The translations under genes and the position numbers were made by a program. From Bradyrhizobium sp. AZCC 2262 (GTDB taxonomy: Bacteria > Pseudomonadota > Alphaproteobacteria > Rhizobiales > Xanthobacteraceae), in the NCBI RefSeq assembly GCF_036924535.1, contig NZ_JAZHRT010000001.1:6386001-6450000 (forward strand): 64,000 nucleotides of DNA, in the 5' to 3' direction. Under the pieces are notes generated by a model. It did no database searches and was not told the origin of the DNA. It worked only from the letters and a program-made list of their open reading frames with translations. Of the stretch, positions 53,203 to 62,509 are shown in pieces (the stretch's first letter is position 1; each line of letters opens with the position of its first letter).

Positions 53203-53557
53203 CGTCAGAGACCTCTTGCGTGATGCTGCAGGCAAGAAACTTGCAGATGAACGCTCGACTTGTTGACCGCAGCAGTTTGACACCATCGCCACCAGAGCGC
53301 CGTCCGATCGGCACAAGGATTGCCGTGCTGGTCCTCTCTCGGGCGGCTGATATCTAGAACAATGAGGGATGAACGTGGAGTGGCTGGCGCGCCCTTTCCG
53401 ATGCGGTAACGCGCACTCTTTCAACGAACAGGAGCTCGTCATTTTGGTTAGCGGATAGGAAACACATTTTGGTGTACCGCTGTTGCGGCATTCAGACTTG
53501 TGCCGACTTGGAGTAGCTAGGTTGCATCATTTCCTCGTTGCAAAAGGGGAAGGCTAG
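53203..53557. other. Divergent intergenic region cupin / AraC
   Basis: About 355 bp without a supported gene. It includes long purine-pyrimidine mixed sequence, no perfect palindrome and no clear sigma-70 boxes I can place, but must hold the promoters of both flanking genes. The frame upstream of the cupin ATG stays open for about 80 codons without family similarity. Confidence 0.5.
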
Positions 53558-54538
53558 ATGACTAGCGGCAGTGAATTTCTTATCGGGCCAACATCGGATT
53601 ACGAGACGTGGCGAACCGGCATCCGCTCAATCGGTGTGTTCAGTCCCCAGGAAGTCGAATCGAAAGTTTTTAAAGGTTCGGTCCGCGGCTCATGCATGTG
53701 GGGGATTATTGCGCTCGAAACCGCATTTGCGAGCCCCAGCGTCAGCCGGTTCGAACGGATGCGCCGGGACCCTCGCCTCAATAGCAGCGATTATTACAAC
53801 GCAGTGTTTCAGATCTCCGGCCGGTCGACGCTGATTCAGAACGATCGTGCGACGGAGCTTGCTGTGGGCGACATTGGATTTGTCGATGTGGCCCGACCGG
53901 TGAGCCTGATCTCTGGTAACACGTCCTGCCGATGGCTGTCTTTATCTATGCCACGTCGGCCACTGATTTCCCATTTGGGCGTGGAACCGCGCAGCGGAAT
54001 GCACTGGCACGGTGCAATACCCGCGTGTCGCCTCCTGTTCCGGCTCGTTTCGGACGGTCTTGGCGAAGGCGATACTTCATCCACCGCGGCCGAGCCCTAC
54101 ATTCAGCTCGCGATCTACGATTTGCTCGGCGCCTTATTCGCCGTTTCCGATTTGCCGCCTAATTCCTCTCACACTGACAAGCTGTTCACGCGCGTCTGCG
54201 GCATCGCCAGGAACCAGTTCTCCGATCCTGACCTTTCCCTTCGCGATGTGGCCCGCGAAGCGGGCATTTCATTGCGCTATCTCCAGAAGCTGTTCACGGC
54301 GCGCGGAACAACGTGCAGCCGGTTCATTCAATCGCTTCGATTGGATCACGCGGCGCGTCTTCTGAATAGACGAAAACTGACCAAATCGGGCCAGATGCTT
54401 ACCGAGATCGCCTATGCCTCGGGGTTCCGCGACTATGCGCATTTTTCTCGAACGTTCCGCCTTCGATTTGGCTGCACGCCAAGTGTAGCCTCGGAAGGGC
54501 ATATTTCCGGCAAGGCGTTGATGCGCGACATCGGCTAA
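53558..54538 (+). CDS. AraC family transcriptional regulator
   Basis: The 326-residue protein has an N-terminal cupin-like AraC ligand domain (YYNAVFQISGRSTLIQNDR, GDIGFVDVARPVSL) resembling the NphR/AraC-binding-domain-like group, and a C-terminal double HTH: LSLRDVAREAGISLRYLQKL and LTEIAYASGFRDYAHFSRTF. GGGGAAGG precedes the ATG by four bases. Its divergent partner is the cupin gene. Confidence 0.88.
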   Translation: MTSGSEFLIGPTSDYETWRTGIRSIGVFSPQEVESKVFKGSVRGSCMWGIIALETAFASPSVSRFERMRRDPRLNSSDYYNAVFQISGRSTLIQNDRATELAVGDIGFVDVARPVSLISGNTSCRWLSLSMPRRPLISHLGVEPRSGMHWHGAIPACRLLFRLVSDGLGEGDTSSTAAEPYIQLAIYDLLGALFAVSDLPPNSSHTDKLFTRVCGIARNQFSDPDLSLRDVAREAGISLRYLQKLFTARGTTCSRFIQSLRLDHAARLLNRRKLTKSGQMLTEIAYASGFRDYAHFSRTFRLRFGCTPSVASEGHISGKALMRDIG

Positions 54539-54552
54539 AGGAGCGAGATCGC

Positions 54553-54696
54553 ATGAAGAACGACCTCCACTCATCGCTTGGCAATGCATTGCGCGAATTT
54601 GCGAAATTGCTGCAATTACCGAGCATCATGGCGTCGTGTTCATCGCCGAGCGCACGTCTTGATGGTGGGCACGCTATCGCTTTGCGTACCCTATGA
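54553..54696 (+). CDS. Possible small ORF downstream of the AraC gene (47 aa)
   Basis: ATG is preceded by AAAGGAG nine bases upstream, and the product begins MKNDLHSSLGNALREFAKLL, an amphipathic helix with no family recognised; the rest is Ser/Ala-rich. It starts 14 bp after the araC stop. The good ribosome-binding site supports it, but the length and lack of family leave it doubtful. Confidence 0.3.
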   Translation: MKNDLHSSLGNALREFAKLLQLPSIMASCSSPSARLDGGHAIALRTL

Positions 54697-54736
54697 ACCA
54701 GGTGGCGATTGCGACGAGCGTTGAAGATCGCCGTGA

Positions 54737-55336
54737 TCACACATTGCTATTGTCGCGCTGCAGTAACTCCGGCGTGTGTTGACGCAGTTCGCGCGCGGGC
54801 GGTCGCTCGGACGGGTCGCGGCCAACCTTGGATTTCAACTCCATCAGGTCAGTGAAGACGTCGGCCTGGCGCCGCAATTCGTCGGCGATCATCGGCGGCT
54901 GGCTCGAAATGGTCGAAACGACCGTGACGCGAACACCACGGCGCTGCAACGCCTCGACCAGGGAGCGGAAATCACCATCACCGGAGAACAGCACGATCTG
55001 GTCGACGTGGTCTGCGAGCTCCAGGGCATCGACCGCGAGTTCGATATCCATGTTGCCCCGCACCTTGCGGCGGCCGCTGGCGTCGATGTATTCCTTGGTC
55101 GCCTTGGTGACCACGGCGTAGCCATTGTAATCGAGCCAGTCGATCAAGGGCCGGATCGACGAATATTCCTGATCCTCGATGATCGCGGTGTAGTAGATCG
55201 CACGAAGCAACGTGCCCCGGCTCTGGAATTCCTTGAGCAGCCGCTTGTAGTCGATATCGAAACCAAGCGTTTTGCTGGTCGCATAGAGATTGGCGCCGTC
55301 GATCAGGACCGCGATCTTGCCGAGGGAGGATGACAT
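54737..55336 (-). CDS. NYN-domain (LabA/DUF88-like) putative ribonuclease
   Basis: The 199-residue protein has the PIN-like NYN domain acidic pattern: IAVLIDGANLYATSKTLG, VRGNMDIELAVDALELA and IVLFSGDGDFRSLVEAL, with Asp residues placed to bind Mg/Mn. NYN proteins are predicted RNases; in cyanobacteria LabA is implicated in circadian output. A basic/proline C-terminal extension follows. It is transcribed toward the small ORF and precedes a gene-free region. Confidence 0.85.
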   Translation of the reverse strand: MSSSLGKIAVLIDGANLYATSKTLGFDIDYKRLLKEFQSRGTLLRAIYYTAIIEDQEYSSIRPLIDWLDYNGYAVVTKATKEYIDASGRRKVRGNMDIELAVDALELADHVDQIVLFSGDGDFRSLVEALQRRGVRVTVVSTISSQPPMIADELRRQADVFTDLMELKSKVGRDPSERPPARELRQHTPELLQRDNSNV

Positions 55337-56402
55337 TCAGGCAATGACTCCAAAATTGTATGACAGGGAAACGAAGACGTTACTTCAGGTTGCTGTCTGG
55401 ATGCGCGGCACAACTCGCCTGCGGGTATCTCAGGCCGCACTCACCATCAACGCGTAGAAGAAAGCAGGACTCGTCGCCGTGGACAGCTCAAATATCGTTG
55501 CCGCACCCGATCGCTTTGGCTGTGAAAATTTTCTGCGACAGCCGAAGCCGATGGCAGTGACGATAAGGTGCGCAACATTGACGCTCAATTGTCCGTAGGT
55601 AAGCGTCGCAGATACGAACAGATGCAGCTACTATACGAAGGTTTGTGGTCGTCGTGGCGCGACCAAACAACCCGGACGGGCAAGTCAGTCCGCAGGCTGG
55701 GCGTTGGCCGCAAATGACGATTTGGAGGCAGTGGGGTTGCGACAAAACCACTTGTCGGGCAAATCACCAAAAGTCTGTCCAGCCCCTTTTGCAAAAATAT
55801 TCTGCTTTTGTTCTCACCCAAATCAACCGCATAACTCCGCTTGTCTCACGGCGGATGAGGGGCGTTGGCCATCGTCACGAACGTGCGGTGAGATGCGATG
55901 GACGCTGAATGCGCGCGAGACGTACGCGCCTTAAGCGTACGGCGAAGTCGTGTGGTTCGGGCGCCGCGGTGCTGGCGTTAAGTTGGCGGGATCTGTCTCG
56001 CTGGCGACGGAGGCAAAAGAGCCGTTCTCCGGGAAGAGCACGAAGTAAGCCGTAAAGCCATTGCGCAGGGAAGGCCGGAATGCTCCCGCTGCCCTGTATG
56101 CTCGTGTGCAGTTTTGTTTGCGCAAATCGCACGCGAGACCGCGGGTGCAGCAAGCACCCGGTCTTCCCTGCGCCCTCTGAACAAGAGGGCGGGAAGTTAC
56201 CAAGCAAACCTCGGGCGCAATGCGCCGCGGGATCGCGGACGCACACTCAGTCGTCATCGCCCGGCCTTGTGCGCAATTGCGCACTGGGACCGGGCGCCCC
56301 AGTATTCCAGAGACGTCAATGATTGAACCGAGAAGCCGCGGCGTACTGGATCCCCCGCATTCGCGGGGGACGACGATCTGCTCTGTGGCGGCGCCCCGCC
56401 AG
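55337..56402. repeat. Gene-free, dispersed-repeat-like region
   Basis: About 1.07 kb with only short ORFs on both strands and no family match. From about 55735 the sequence has strings I recall as part of a dispersed non-coding element in Bradyrhizobium genomes (CACTTGTCGGGCAAATCACC, GGGAAGAGCACGAAGTAAGC, CCATTGCGCAGGGAAGGCCG, GTCTTCCCTGCGCCCTCTG), ending near TGCGCAATTGCGCA. I cannot confirm copies elsewhere. A CCCCCGCATTCGCGGGGG palindrome (56352-56369) closes the region beside the GT39 stop. Confidence 0.5.
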
Positions 56403-57998
56403 CTACGAAGCGGCATCGAACCTCAAAACCCCCGCCAGCACGCGCCAGCGGAACAGTGGCGACTCCGGCGGCGGCGACAGCTCCGGGGTCCAGCCCGTCA
56501 ATTTTTCCAGCGCGTAGGTGTCCATCACCACCCCGCGCCAGACGCGCTCGACCCGCTCAAGCGGCTGCCGCCTGGCCGTCGTAAGATCCCACAGCGGCAG
56601 GCGATGGTCCGGCTCGCGCGCGACATAGAGGCCGGGATGATCCTTGATCACCTTCATGCCGGGATCGCCGAACCCCTGGAACCTGCCGCGTTCGTTGATC
56701 TGGATGACAGGCACCTGTCCGTTGAAATGCCAGCGCAGCATCGCGTAGGTGCGATAATCCGATGTCGCGATCCAGGTCGCGCCGGTCTCTCGCAACTGCT
56801 CGCGCGCGCGCGCCGCGACCTGTTCATAACCGGCCTCGCCGCCGACGGGATCGGTCTTGCCGATCAGATTCCAGGGCGCTGCGACGTAATAGAAGAACAC
56901 GCCGACCACGAAAGCGATGCCGGAGATGACAGCCACCCTTGCCCACCAGAACGACGACTTAACGATCCAGTCCGGCCAACCTTCGCGCGACAGCATGACG
57001 AGATTGATGGCGGTCGCGGCAAAGCCGGCGGGCCACAGGAACATCGGCCAGGTGTCGCCGACGCGGAGCGTCAGCGACTTCCAGAGAAAATAGAGGAACG
57101 GCACCAGCACGGCAGTCGACAGCAGGATCGCGACCGGCTCGCGGCTGCGATAGCCGCGCCAGGCCGTCAGCGTCACGCCGGACAGCACCACCGGCAGCAG
57201 CACGAAGCCGACGAGACCGAATTGAAGCCCGATGAATTCGCCGACGGTGCGGAACGACAATGGATGGGTCGCGACCGCGCGCACGAACTGGAAGCGGAAC
57301 GACGCCCAGTCGTGCTCTGCATTCCAGATCAGCACCGGCAGAAACACAATCACCGCAATCAGCGCCGCCAGCCACGGCCAGGGGCTGAACAGCCAGCGCC
57401 GCCGCCAGTCCGGCACCAGCGTGAACGCCGCGACCGCCGGCAGCAACATGATCGCGGTGAACTTGGACAGCATCGCGAGGCCAGCAAAAAGACCCGCGGC
57501 CAGCCACCAGCGCGGATGGCCGCTCTCGTGCAGCCGCACCAGCGACCACAGCATCGCGACCGCACAGGGGATCATCGCCGTGTCGGGCGCGACCTTCGCC
57601 ATCAACAGCCCGTAATACAGCGCCGCTTCCGGCAACAGCACGGCGAACACAACCGCGCGCACATCGTGCGTCACGCGCCGGACGATGTCGGCGAGCAGCA
57701 ATTGCGTCACCAGCATCGCGACGATGCCGCCGAACCTCACGCCGAGACTGGTGTCGCCGAAGATCGCGGTGCCGAACCGGATCAGCCAGGCGATGCCGGG
57801 CGGATGATCGAGGAAGGAAAGCGCGCTCTCCTTCGACCAGGTCCAGTAATAGGCCTCGTCGGTGCGCAGATCGAGCACGCCGGCATAGACCAGCCGCATC
57901 GCCGTCAGCGCGGCGATCAGCAACGCAACGCGAAGCCACGGCGAGGCAGCAGAACGGTCCGGTATGGCGCTGGCTTTATCGGGCGGGGCGATCGTCAC
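56403..57998 (-). CDS. Glycosyltransferase family 39 (ArnT/PMT-like) integral membrane protein
   Basis: The 531-residue protein has about ten hydrophobic segments and the GT39 start: RTDEAYYWTWSKESALSFLD with the acidic DE motif, HPPGIAWLIRFGTAIFG, then SLGVRFGGIVAML. These features match undecaprenyl-phosphate-linked sugar transferases such as ArnT. The GTG start is supported by GGGGAGA seven bases upstream. A soluble C-terminal domain follows residue ~380 (SDYRTYAMLRWHFNGQ). It likely adds a sugar to lipid A or a glycan at the periplasmic face. Its 5' end is next to a strong inverted repeat. Confidence 0.83.
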   Translation of the reverse strand: MTIAPPDKASAIPDRSAASPWLRVALLIAALTAMRLVYAGVLDLRTDEAYYWTWSKESALSFLDHPPGIAWLIRFGTAIFGDTSLGVRFGGIVAMLVTQLLLADIVRRVTHDVRAVVFAVLLPEAALYYGLLMAKVAPDTAMIPCAVAMLWSLVRLHESGHPRWWLAAGLFAGLAMLSKFTAIMLLPAVAAFTLVPDWRRRWLFSPWPWLAALIAVIVFLPVLIWNAEHDWASFRFQFVRAVATHPLSFRTVGEFIGLQFGLVGFVLLPVVLSGVTLTAWRGYRSREPVAILLSTAVLVPFLYFLWKSLTLRVGDTWPMFLWPAGFAATAINLVMLSREGWPDWIVKSSFWWARVAVISGIAFVVGVFFYYVAAPWNLIGKTDPVGGEAGYEQVAARAREQLRETGATWIATSDYRTYAMLRWHFNGQVPVIQINERGRFQGFGDPGMKVIKDHPGLYVAREPDHRLPLWDLTTARRQPLERVERVWRGVVMDTYALEKLTGWTPELSPPPESPLFRWRVLAGVLRFDAAS

Positions 57999-58056
57999 GG
58001 CGCTTTCTCCCCGACTACCCCGGGGGTGTCAACGTGCCGCCGAAAAAATGATCCCT

Positions 58057-58175
58057 CCGTCGTCCCTGCGAACGCAGGGACCCATAACCACCGATCATGA
58101 TAAGGAAAACCGCATGGGCCACGGCGCCACCGAGAAGCCGCGGCGTATGGGTCCCTGCGTTCGCAGGGACGACGG
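58057..58175. repeat. Perfect 30-bp inverted repeat (CGTCCCTGCGAACGCAGGG type)
   Basis: Arms of 30 bases are exact complements separated by 59 bases, and each arm is itself palindromic (CCCTGCGAACGCAGGG). It lies between the GT39 start and the adenylate cyclase start. The arm sequence is a dispersed type I associate with Bradyrhizobium and relatives. Confidence 0.75.
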
Positions 58176-58227
58176 TAGATGGTATTCAGCGATGGAATAA
58201 AACACTAGTATCGCCGATATATACCCT

Positions 58228-59968
58228 ATGGATCGCATGGCCACCTTTTCCCGAGAACAACTGACGGCATTCGTCCGCGGCACCGGCCTGCGTCAGGTCC
58301 GCCTCGTCAGCGGCCTGATCCTGTTCGCCTACCTGATCAGCCATTTCCTCAACCACGCGCTCGGCAATATCTCGATGCAGGCGCTGGCGAGCGGCCTCGA
58401 GCTCCACACCACATTCTGGCAATTTCTTCCCGTCGCGATCCTGTTCTATACCGCGTGCCTGGTGCATACCGCGCTGGGCATCTGGGCGCTTTATGAACGC
58501 CGCCAATTCCGCTGGAAAGCGATCGAGCCGCTGCAGCTGGTGCTGGGCCTGAGCGTGCCAATGCTGGTGATCGCCCACATCATCGGCGTGCGGCTCGGCC
58601 AGACGCTGTACGGACATGAAAAGATGTATCCGCAGGTGCTGTTTCTGTACTGGGTCTCGGCGCCGTACCGGATCTGGCTGATGCTCGCGGTCATGACCAT
58701 CGCCTGGGTGCACGGCTGCATCGGCCTCTATCTCTGGCTCCGGATGAAGGCGTTCTTCAAACGCGCCGCGCCGTTCCTGCTGGCGGCGGCCGTGCTGATC
58801 CCGACCCTCGCCATGCTGGGTTTTTATCAGGGCGGAAGAAAGGTCATTGACGACGACAGCCGCGAATGGCGGGCGGAAAACCTGACGCCGAGCCAGGTCG
58901 GGACGCAGGAGCAGCAAGCGGCGCTCGACCGCATCACCGACTACGCCCTGATCTTCTATCTCGGGTTGCTCGGCATCGCACTGCTGGCCAAGGGTGCCCG
59001 CGCCATCAACGAGCGCCGTCGCGGCATGGTCAGCCTGTCCTACGGTAACGGCCGCACCGTTCGCGTGCCCAAGGGCCTCAGCGTGCTGGAGGCGAGCCTG
59101 CGCAACAACGTGCCGCACGCCAGCGTGTGCGGCGGCCGCGCGCGCTGCTCGACCTGCCGCATCCGCATCATCGGCGACTGCAGCGCGTTGCCGGAGCCCT
59201 CACAGCGCGAGGCCTTCGTGCTCGGCAGGGTCGGCGCGTCGGATCCGTCGATTCGCCTCGCCTGCCAGTTGCGGCCGGCCACCGATCTGTCGTTCTTCCA
59301 GCTCTTCCTGCCGCACACGGCCGCCGACGGCCACGGCTCGAACCCGACGCGGATCGGACAGGAGCGCTATCTCGTCAACATGTTCGTCGACATGCGCGGC
59401 TCGACCAAGCTTGCGGAAAAGCGCCTGCCGTTCGACACCGTGTTCATCGTCAACCGCTTCCTCGGCGCGGGTGTCGCAGGCGGTGCTCGAGAGCGGCGGC
59501 ATGCCGAACCAGTTCGTCGGCGACGGCATGCTGGCGCTGTTCGGGCTCTCGACCACGCGACAGGAAGCCTGCCGTCAGGCGTTGCGCGCGGCGGCGATGA
59601 TCGCCGCCAATGTCGACGAGTTGAATAAATTTCTCGAGCATGATCTGCGCGAGCCGATCCGTTTCGGCATCGGCATCAATGGCGGCGAAGTGATCGTCGG
59701 CGACATCGGCTACCGCGATCACATGGTGTTCACCGCGCTCGGCGACGCCGTCAACGTCGCGGCGCGGCTGCAGGACATGACCAAGGGCCTTGCATGCGAG
59801 GTCGTGGTGTCAGACGAAGTTCGCGCCACCGCGGGCCTCGCCGCCGATGCGTTGCCGCAGCATGACGTCGAGATCCGCGGACGCAACGAGCCGATGATCG
59901 TGCGCGCGATCGCGGATGCGCGGATGCTGCCGGCGCTGGTTAACCAAGAGCAAAGCGCCGCAGCCTGA
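58228..59968 (+). pseudogene. Membrane-bound [2Fe-2S] adenylate cyclase (class III), frameshifted
   Basis: The intended protein of about 579 residues has a multi-pass N-terminal domain with cytochrome-b-like helices (HFLNHALGNISMQALASG, LVHTALGIWALYERRQFR), a plant-type [2Fe-2S] domain (VCGGRARCSTCRI, later ACQLRP), and a class III cyclase catalytic domain (FVDMRGSTKLAEK, VGDGMLALFG, FGIGINGGEVIVGDIG, GDAVNVAARLQ). The frame is broken by one extra G in the GGG at 59469-59471: before it the reading ends NRFLGAG, after the shift it resumes VSQAVLESGGMPNQF. The rest is intact, so it is either a very recent mutation or a sequencing error. Confidence 0.85.
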
Positions 59969-60169
59969 AACCGCTGTGATCATAGCGGTTCGAAGCCTGT
60001 GTGATGTTTTTCACATCTGAATAATCATTCAGAAAATTGTCGGGAAACGCGGCGCAGATTCCTCGAACCCGCATCTTTGGGCGCACGACTGATTGGCGAT
60101 GGGTAAGACTGAAACTGAAACCCGCGCCAGGACAAAAACGTCGAACGCGCACACTTACGGAGAACGACC

Positions 60170-60403
60170 ATGTTTCGCAAATTGACTCTCGCTGCTGTCG
60201 CCGCTGCTTCGCTCAGCGCCATGGCGCTGGCTCCGACCTCCGCTTCGGCGGGTGGCTTCTTCTGGCCGCATCATCACCACCACCACTGGGGCCATGGCTT
60301 CGGCGTCGGCTTCGGCGGTGGCGGCTATGACGGCTGCTACGTGACCCGCCGCGTGCTGACGCCGTTTGGCTTTCGCTGGCGGACGGTGAACGTCTGCTAC
60401 TGA
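60170..60403 (+). CDS. Small exported His/Gly-rich protein
   Basis: The 77-residue product has a clean signal peptide (residues 1-27, MALAPTSASA) and a mature part of about 50 residues: GGFFWPHHHHHHWGHGFGVG, then a Gly-rich stretch and two Cys (DGCYVTRR and VNVCY), likely a disulfide. The seven closely spaced His could bind metal ions. GGAGA precedes the ATG. I recall similar short rhizobial proteins with a GW/His-rich middle and a C-terminal VNVCY, but no function. Confidence 0.75.
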   Translation: MFRKLTLAAVAAASLSAMALAPTSASAGGFFWPHHHHHHWGHGFGVGFGGGGYDGCYVTRRVLTPFGFRWRTVNVCY

Positions 60404-60427
60404 TCCGGCCGCAGACGTTCCGTTCGG

Positions 60428-60463
60428 AAGCCCCGGTCGCCCGCGAGGCCGGGGCTTTCCGTT
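60428..60463 (+). terminator. Intrinsic terminator after the His/Gly-rich gene
   Basis: A 9-bp AAGCCCCGG / CCGGGGCTT stem with a 12-base loop lies 25 bp after the stop, followed by TTCCGTT. The U-tract is short, as often in GC-rich genomes. Confidence 0.55.
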
Positions 60464-60593
60464 CACCTTGCTGCAACGCAAAGTCATGCGCCCCTCGCGA
60501 AAGCATCAATTGACTCCGACTCATCAAGTGCGACACTTGCGCGCATGAGTCTGGTGATGACCGGCTGACAAGAAGAGCTTCGGAGGAAGCGAA

Positions 60594-61790
60594 ATGCTCG
60601 ATCGGCGAGAACTGATGATGCGTGCCGGCACGGCAGTGCTTGCGACAGGCCTGGGTTCGGCGCGCGCGCTGGCGCTGGATAGCGTGACGCTGCCGTTCGA
60701 CAATGGCGAACGGCCGCTGGTGCGATACCCGCAGAAGCGCCCGATGATCGGCCTGACGCAACGGCCGCCGCAACTCGAAACCCCGTTCGCGATCTTCAAC
60801 GACGGCGCGATCACGCCGAACAATGCGTTCTTCGTCCGCTACCATCTGGCCGACGTGCCCTACAATATCGATCCCGACAAGTTCACGCTGGAGGTGAAGG
60901 GCAAGGTCGACCGGCCGCTCAAGCTCTCCCTGAAGGACATCAAGAAGCTGAAGGCGGTTGAGCTGGTTGCGGTCAATCAGTGCTCCGGCAACAGCCGCGG
61001 CTTCTTCAACCCGTGCGTCGCCGGCGGCCAGCTCGGCAACGGCGCGATGGGCAACGCGCGCTGGCGCGGCGTGCCGCTGAAGGCGGTGCTGGATATGGCG
61101 GGCGTGCAGCAGGGCGCCAGACAAGTCACCTTCAACGGCATGGACGGGCCGGTCAGCGACAAGACGCCCGATTTCGTCAAGGCGCTCGACATCGATCACG
61201 CCCGCGACGGTGAAGTGATGCTGGCCTACGGCATGAACGGCGACGACCTGCCTCTTCTCAACGGCTTCCCGCTGCGGCTCGTGGTGCCCGGCTATTACGG
61301 CACCTACTGGGTCAAGCACCTCAACGAGATCGCCGTCATCGACAATGTGTTCGACGGCTTCTGGATGAAATCCGCCTACCGGATTCCCGATACGCCCAAC
61401 AACAGCGTCGAGCCGGGCACCGCGCCGAAGGCGACCATCCCGATCAACCGCTTCACGGTGCGTTCGTTCATCACCAATGTCACCGACGGCGCCAAACTGA
61501 AGCCGGGCAACATCACGCTGAAAGGCATCGCGTTCGACGGTGGCAAGGGCATCAAGGAAGTCGCCGTCAGCATCGACGGCGGAAAGACCTGGATGCTGGC
61601 CAGGCTCAGCCGCGATCTCGGAAAATATTCGTTCCGCGAATGGAAGCTCAGCGTGAAGCTTGCGGCGGGCGCCCACGAACTCAAGGTGCGCGCCACCAAC
61701 AATGCCGGCGACGTGCAGCCGATGACGCCGCTGTGGAATCCGGCCGGCTATCTTCGCAACGTCGTCGAAACCGTTCGCGTCACGGCATGA
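60594..61790 (+). CDS. sorA: Sulfite-dehydrogenase-like molybdoenzyme (SorA-type)
   Basis: The 398-residue periplasmic protein has an export signal with RRELMMRAGTAVLATGLGSA (a twin-Arg-like RR followed by a hydrophobic stretch, consistent with Tat export of a cofactor-bearing enzyme), the Mo-pterin Cys in VAVNQCSGNSRGFFNPC, a WRGVPLKAVLDMAG strand, and a C-terminal dimerisation domain (GIAFDGGKGIKEVAVSIDGG). It is followed by a small c-type cytochrome, as in SorAB. The electron donor is probably sulfite, but other sulfur or organic substrates cannot be excluded. Confidence 0.82.
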   Translation: MLDRRELMMRAGTAVLATGLGSARALALDSVTLPFDNGERPLVRYPQKRPMIGLTQRPPQLETPFAIFNDGAITPNNAFFVRYHLADVPYNIDPDKFTLEVKGKVDRPLKLSLKDIKKLKAVELVAVNQCSGNSRGFFNPCVAGGQLGNGAMGNARWRGVPLKAVLDMAGVQQGARQVTFNGMDGPVSDKTPDFVKALDIDHARDGEVMLAYGMNGDDLPLLNGFPLRLVVPGYYGTYWVKHLNEIAVIDNVFDGFWMKSAYRIPDTPNNSVEPGTAPKATIPINRFTVRSFITNVTDGAKLKPGNITLKGIAFDGGKGIKEVAVSIDGGKTWMLARLSRDLGKYSFREWKLSVKLAAGAHELKVRATNNAGDVQPMTPLWNPAGYLRNVVETVRVTA

Positions 61791-61801
61791 GGAGAATGAT
61801 C

Positions 61802-62113
61802 ATGCGACATCGGATTCTCCTCGCGCTCGCATCCGTGATCGGCTTCGGCCTCGCCGCCGCGCAGGCCGCGCCGGTCTCCTACACGCTTCCGGAAGAGACC
61901 GCCGCCTTCAAGCCGGGCGCCAATCTGGAGGTGGTGCAGAACAATTGCACCGCCTGCCACTCCGCCGATTACGTCAAGACCCAGCCGCGCGGCGAGAAAT
62001 TCAAGAAGGAGTTTTGGACCGCGGAAGTCACCAAGATGATCAAGGTCTATGGCGCGCCGATCGAGGGTGCCGACGTCGGCAAGATCGTCGATTATCTCAC
62101 CGCGAATTATTGA
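61802..62113 (+). CDS. sorB: SorB-like c-type cytochrome
   Basis: The 103-residue protein has a signal peptide (about residues 1-22, GLAAAQA) and one heme motif CTACH with a nearby upstream ENN-like strand (EVVQNNCTACHSADYV) and a downstream Met (TKMIKVYGAPI) that may be the distal ligand. It takes electrons from the molybdoenzyme encoded just upstream. The ATG is chosen because GAGGAG is seven bases upstream; two earlier ATGs also fit, one of them overlapping the sorA stop. Confidence 0.82.
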   Translation: MRHRILLALASVIGFGLAAAQAAPVSYTLPEETAAFKPGANLEVVQNNCTACHSADYVKTQPRGEKFKKEFWTAEVTKMIKVYGAPIEGADVGKIVDYLTANY

Positions 62114-62509
62114 AGGCGCACCGCACCGTCTTACCTCTCCCGCTTGTGGCAGGTCCCGCTTCCCGAGCGCGGCAGGCGAGGAAAATCTATCCACCTCCCA
62201 CCTCGGCGTGCACGTGGTGCGGGAACACCCCCACCCCGACCCTCCCCACAGGCCGGAGGAGAGGCCGGGCACCGCTGACCAGCCCCTCGCCAAATTGGGC
62301 AGCCGGGCGCGAATCGACCGCGTCAGATGAGCCCGAAACCGGCAAAACGGCGGAAATCGGGACCGAATCGGCGCTTTTTTGCCGAAACGGGCATTCCGTT
62401 TGCGCTACCCAGCCCGCCCCAACCCGCGTATCCTGATGCCTCGGGCATGCCGGTTAGTGCGGGGACCGGCGGCTCGTTTACTTTTTTTGATTCCGCGGAG
62501 ACGACGTGA
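62114..62509. other. Intergenic region upstream of cspA
   Basis: About 396 bp. No gene with support is visible; small ORFs on both strands are GC-rich noise. A T-rich run (TTTACTTTTTTTGATTCC) lies just upstream of the cspA ATG, and the long leader is the kind in which cold-shock mRNAs carry structure. No specific structure was modelled. Confidence 0.5.

Noticed and set aside
55645..55934. Short ORFs in the gene-free region as genes
   Set aside because: They overlap on both strands, lack ribosome-binding sites, and sit in sequence that looks like a dispersed repeat.
56220..58100. Long plus-strand ORF (626 codons) opposite the GT39 gene
   Set aside because: His/Arg/Gln-rich composition and no domain; it starts inside a non-coding repeat region and covers a conserved membrane protein.
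60213..61676. Minus-strand ORF opposite sorA
   Set aside because: Shadow of a conserved molybdoenzyme; no ribosome-binding site or motif.
62327..62509. 60-codon ORF upstream of cspA
   Set aside because: Low-complexity Pro/Ser-rich product, no ribosome-binding site, ends at the cspA start; more likely leader sequence.
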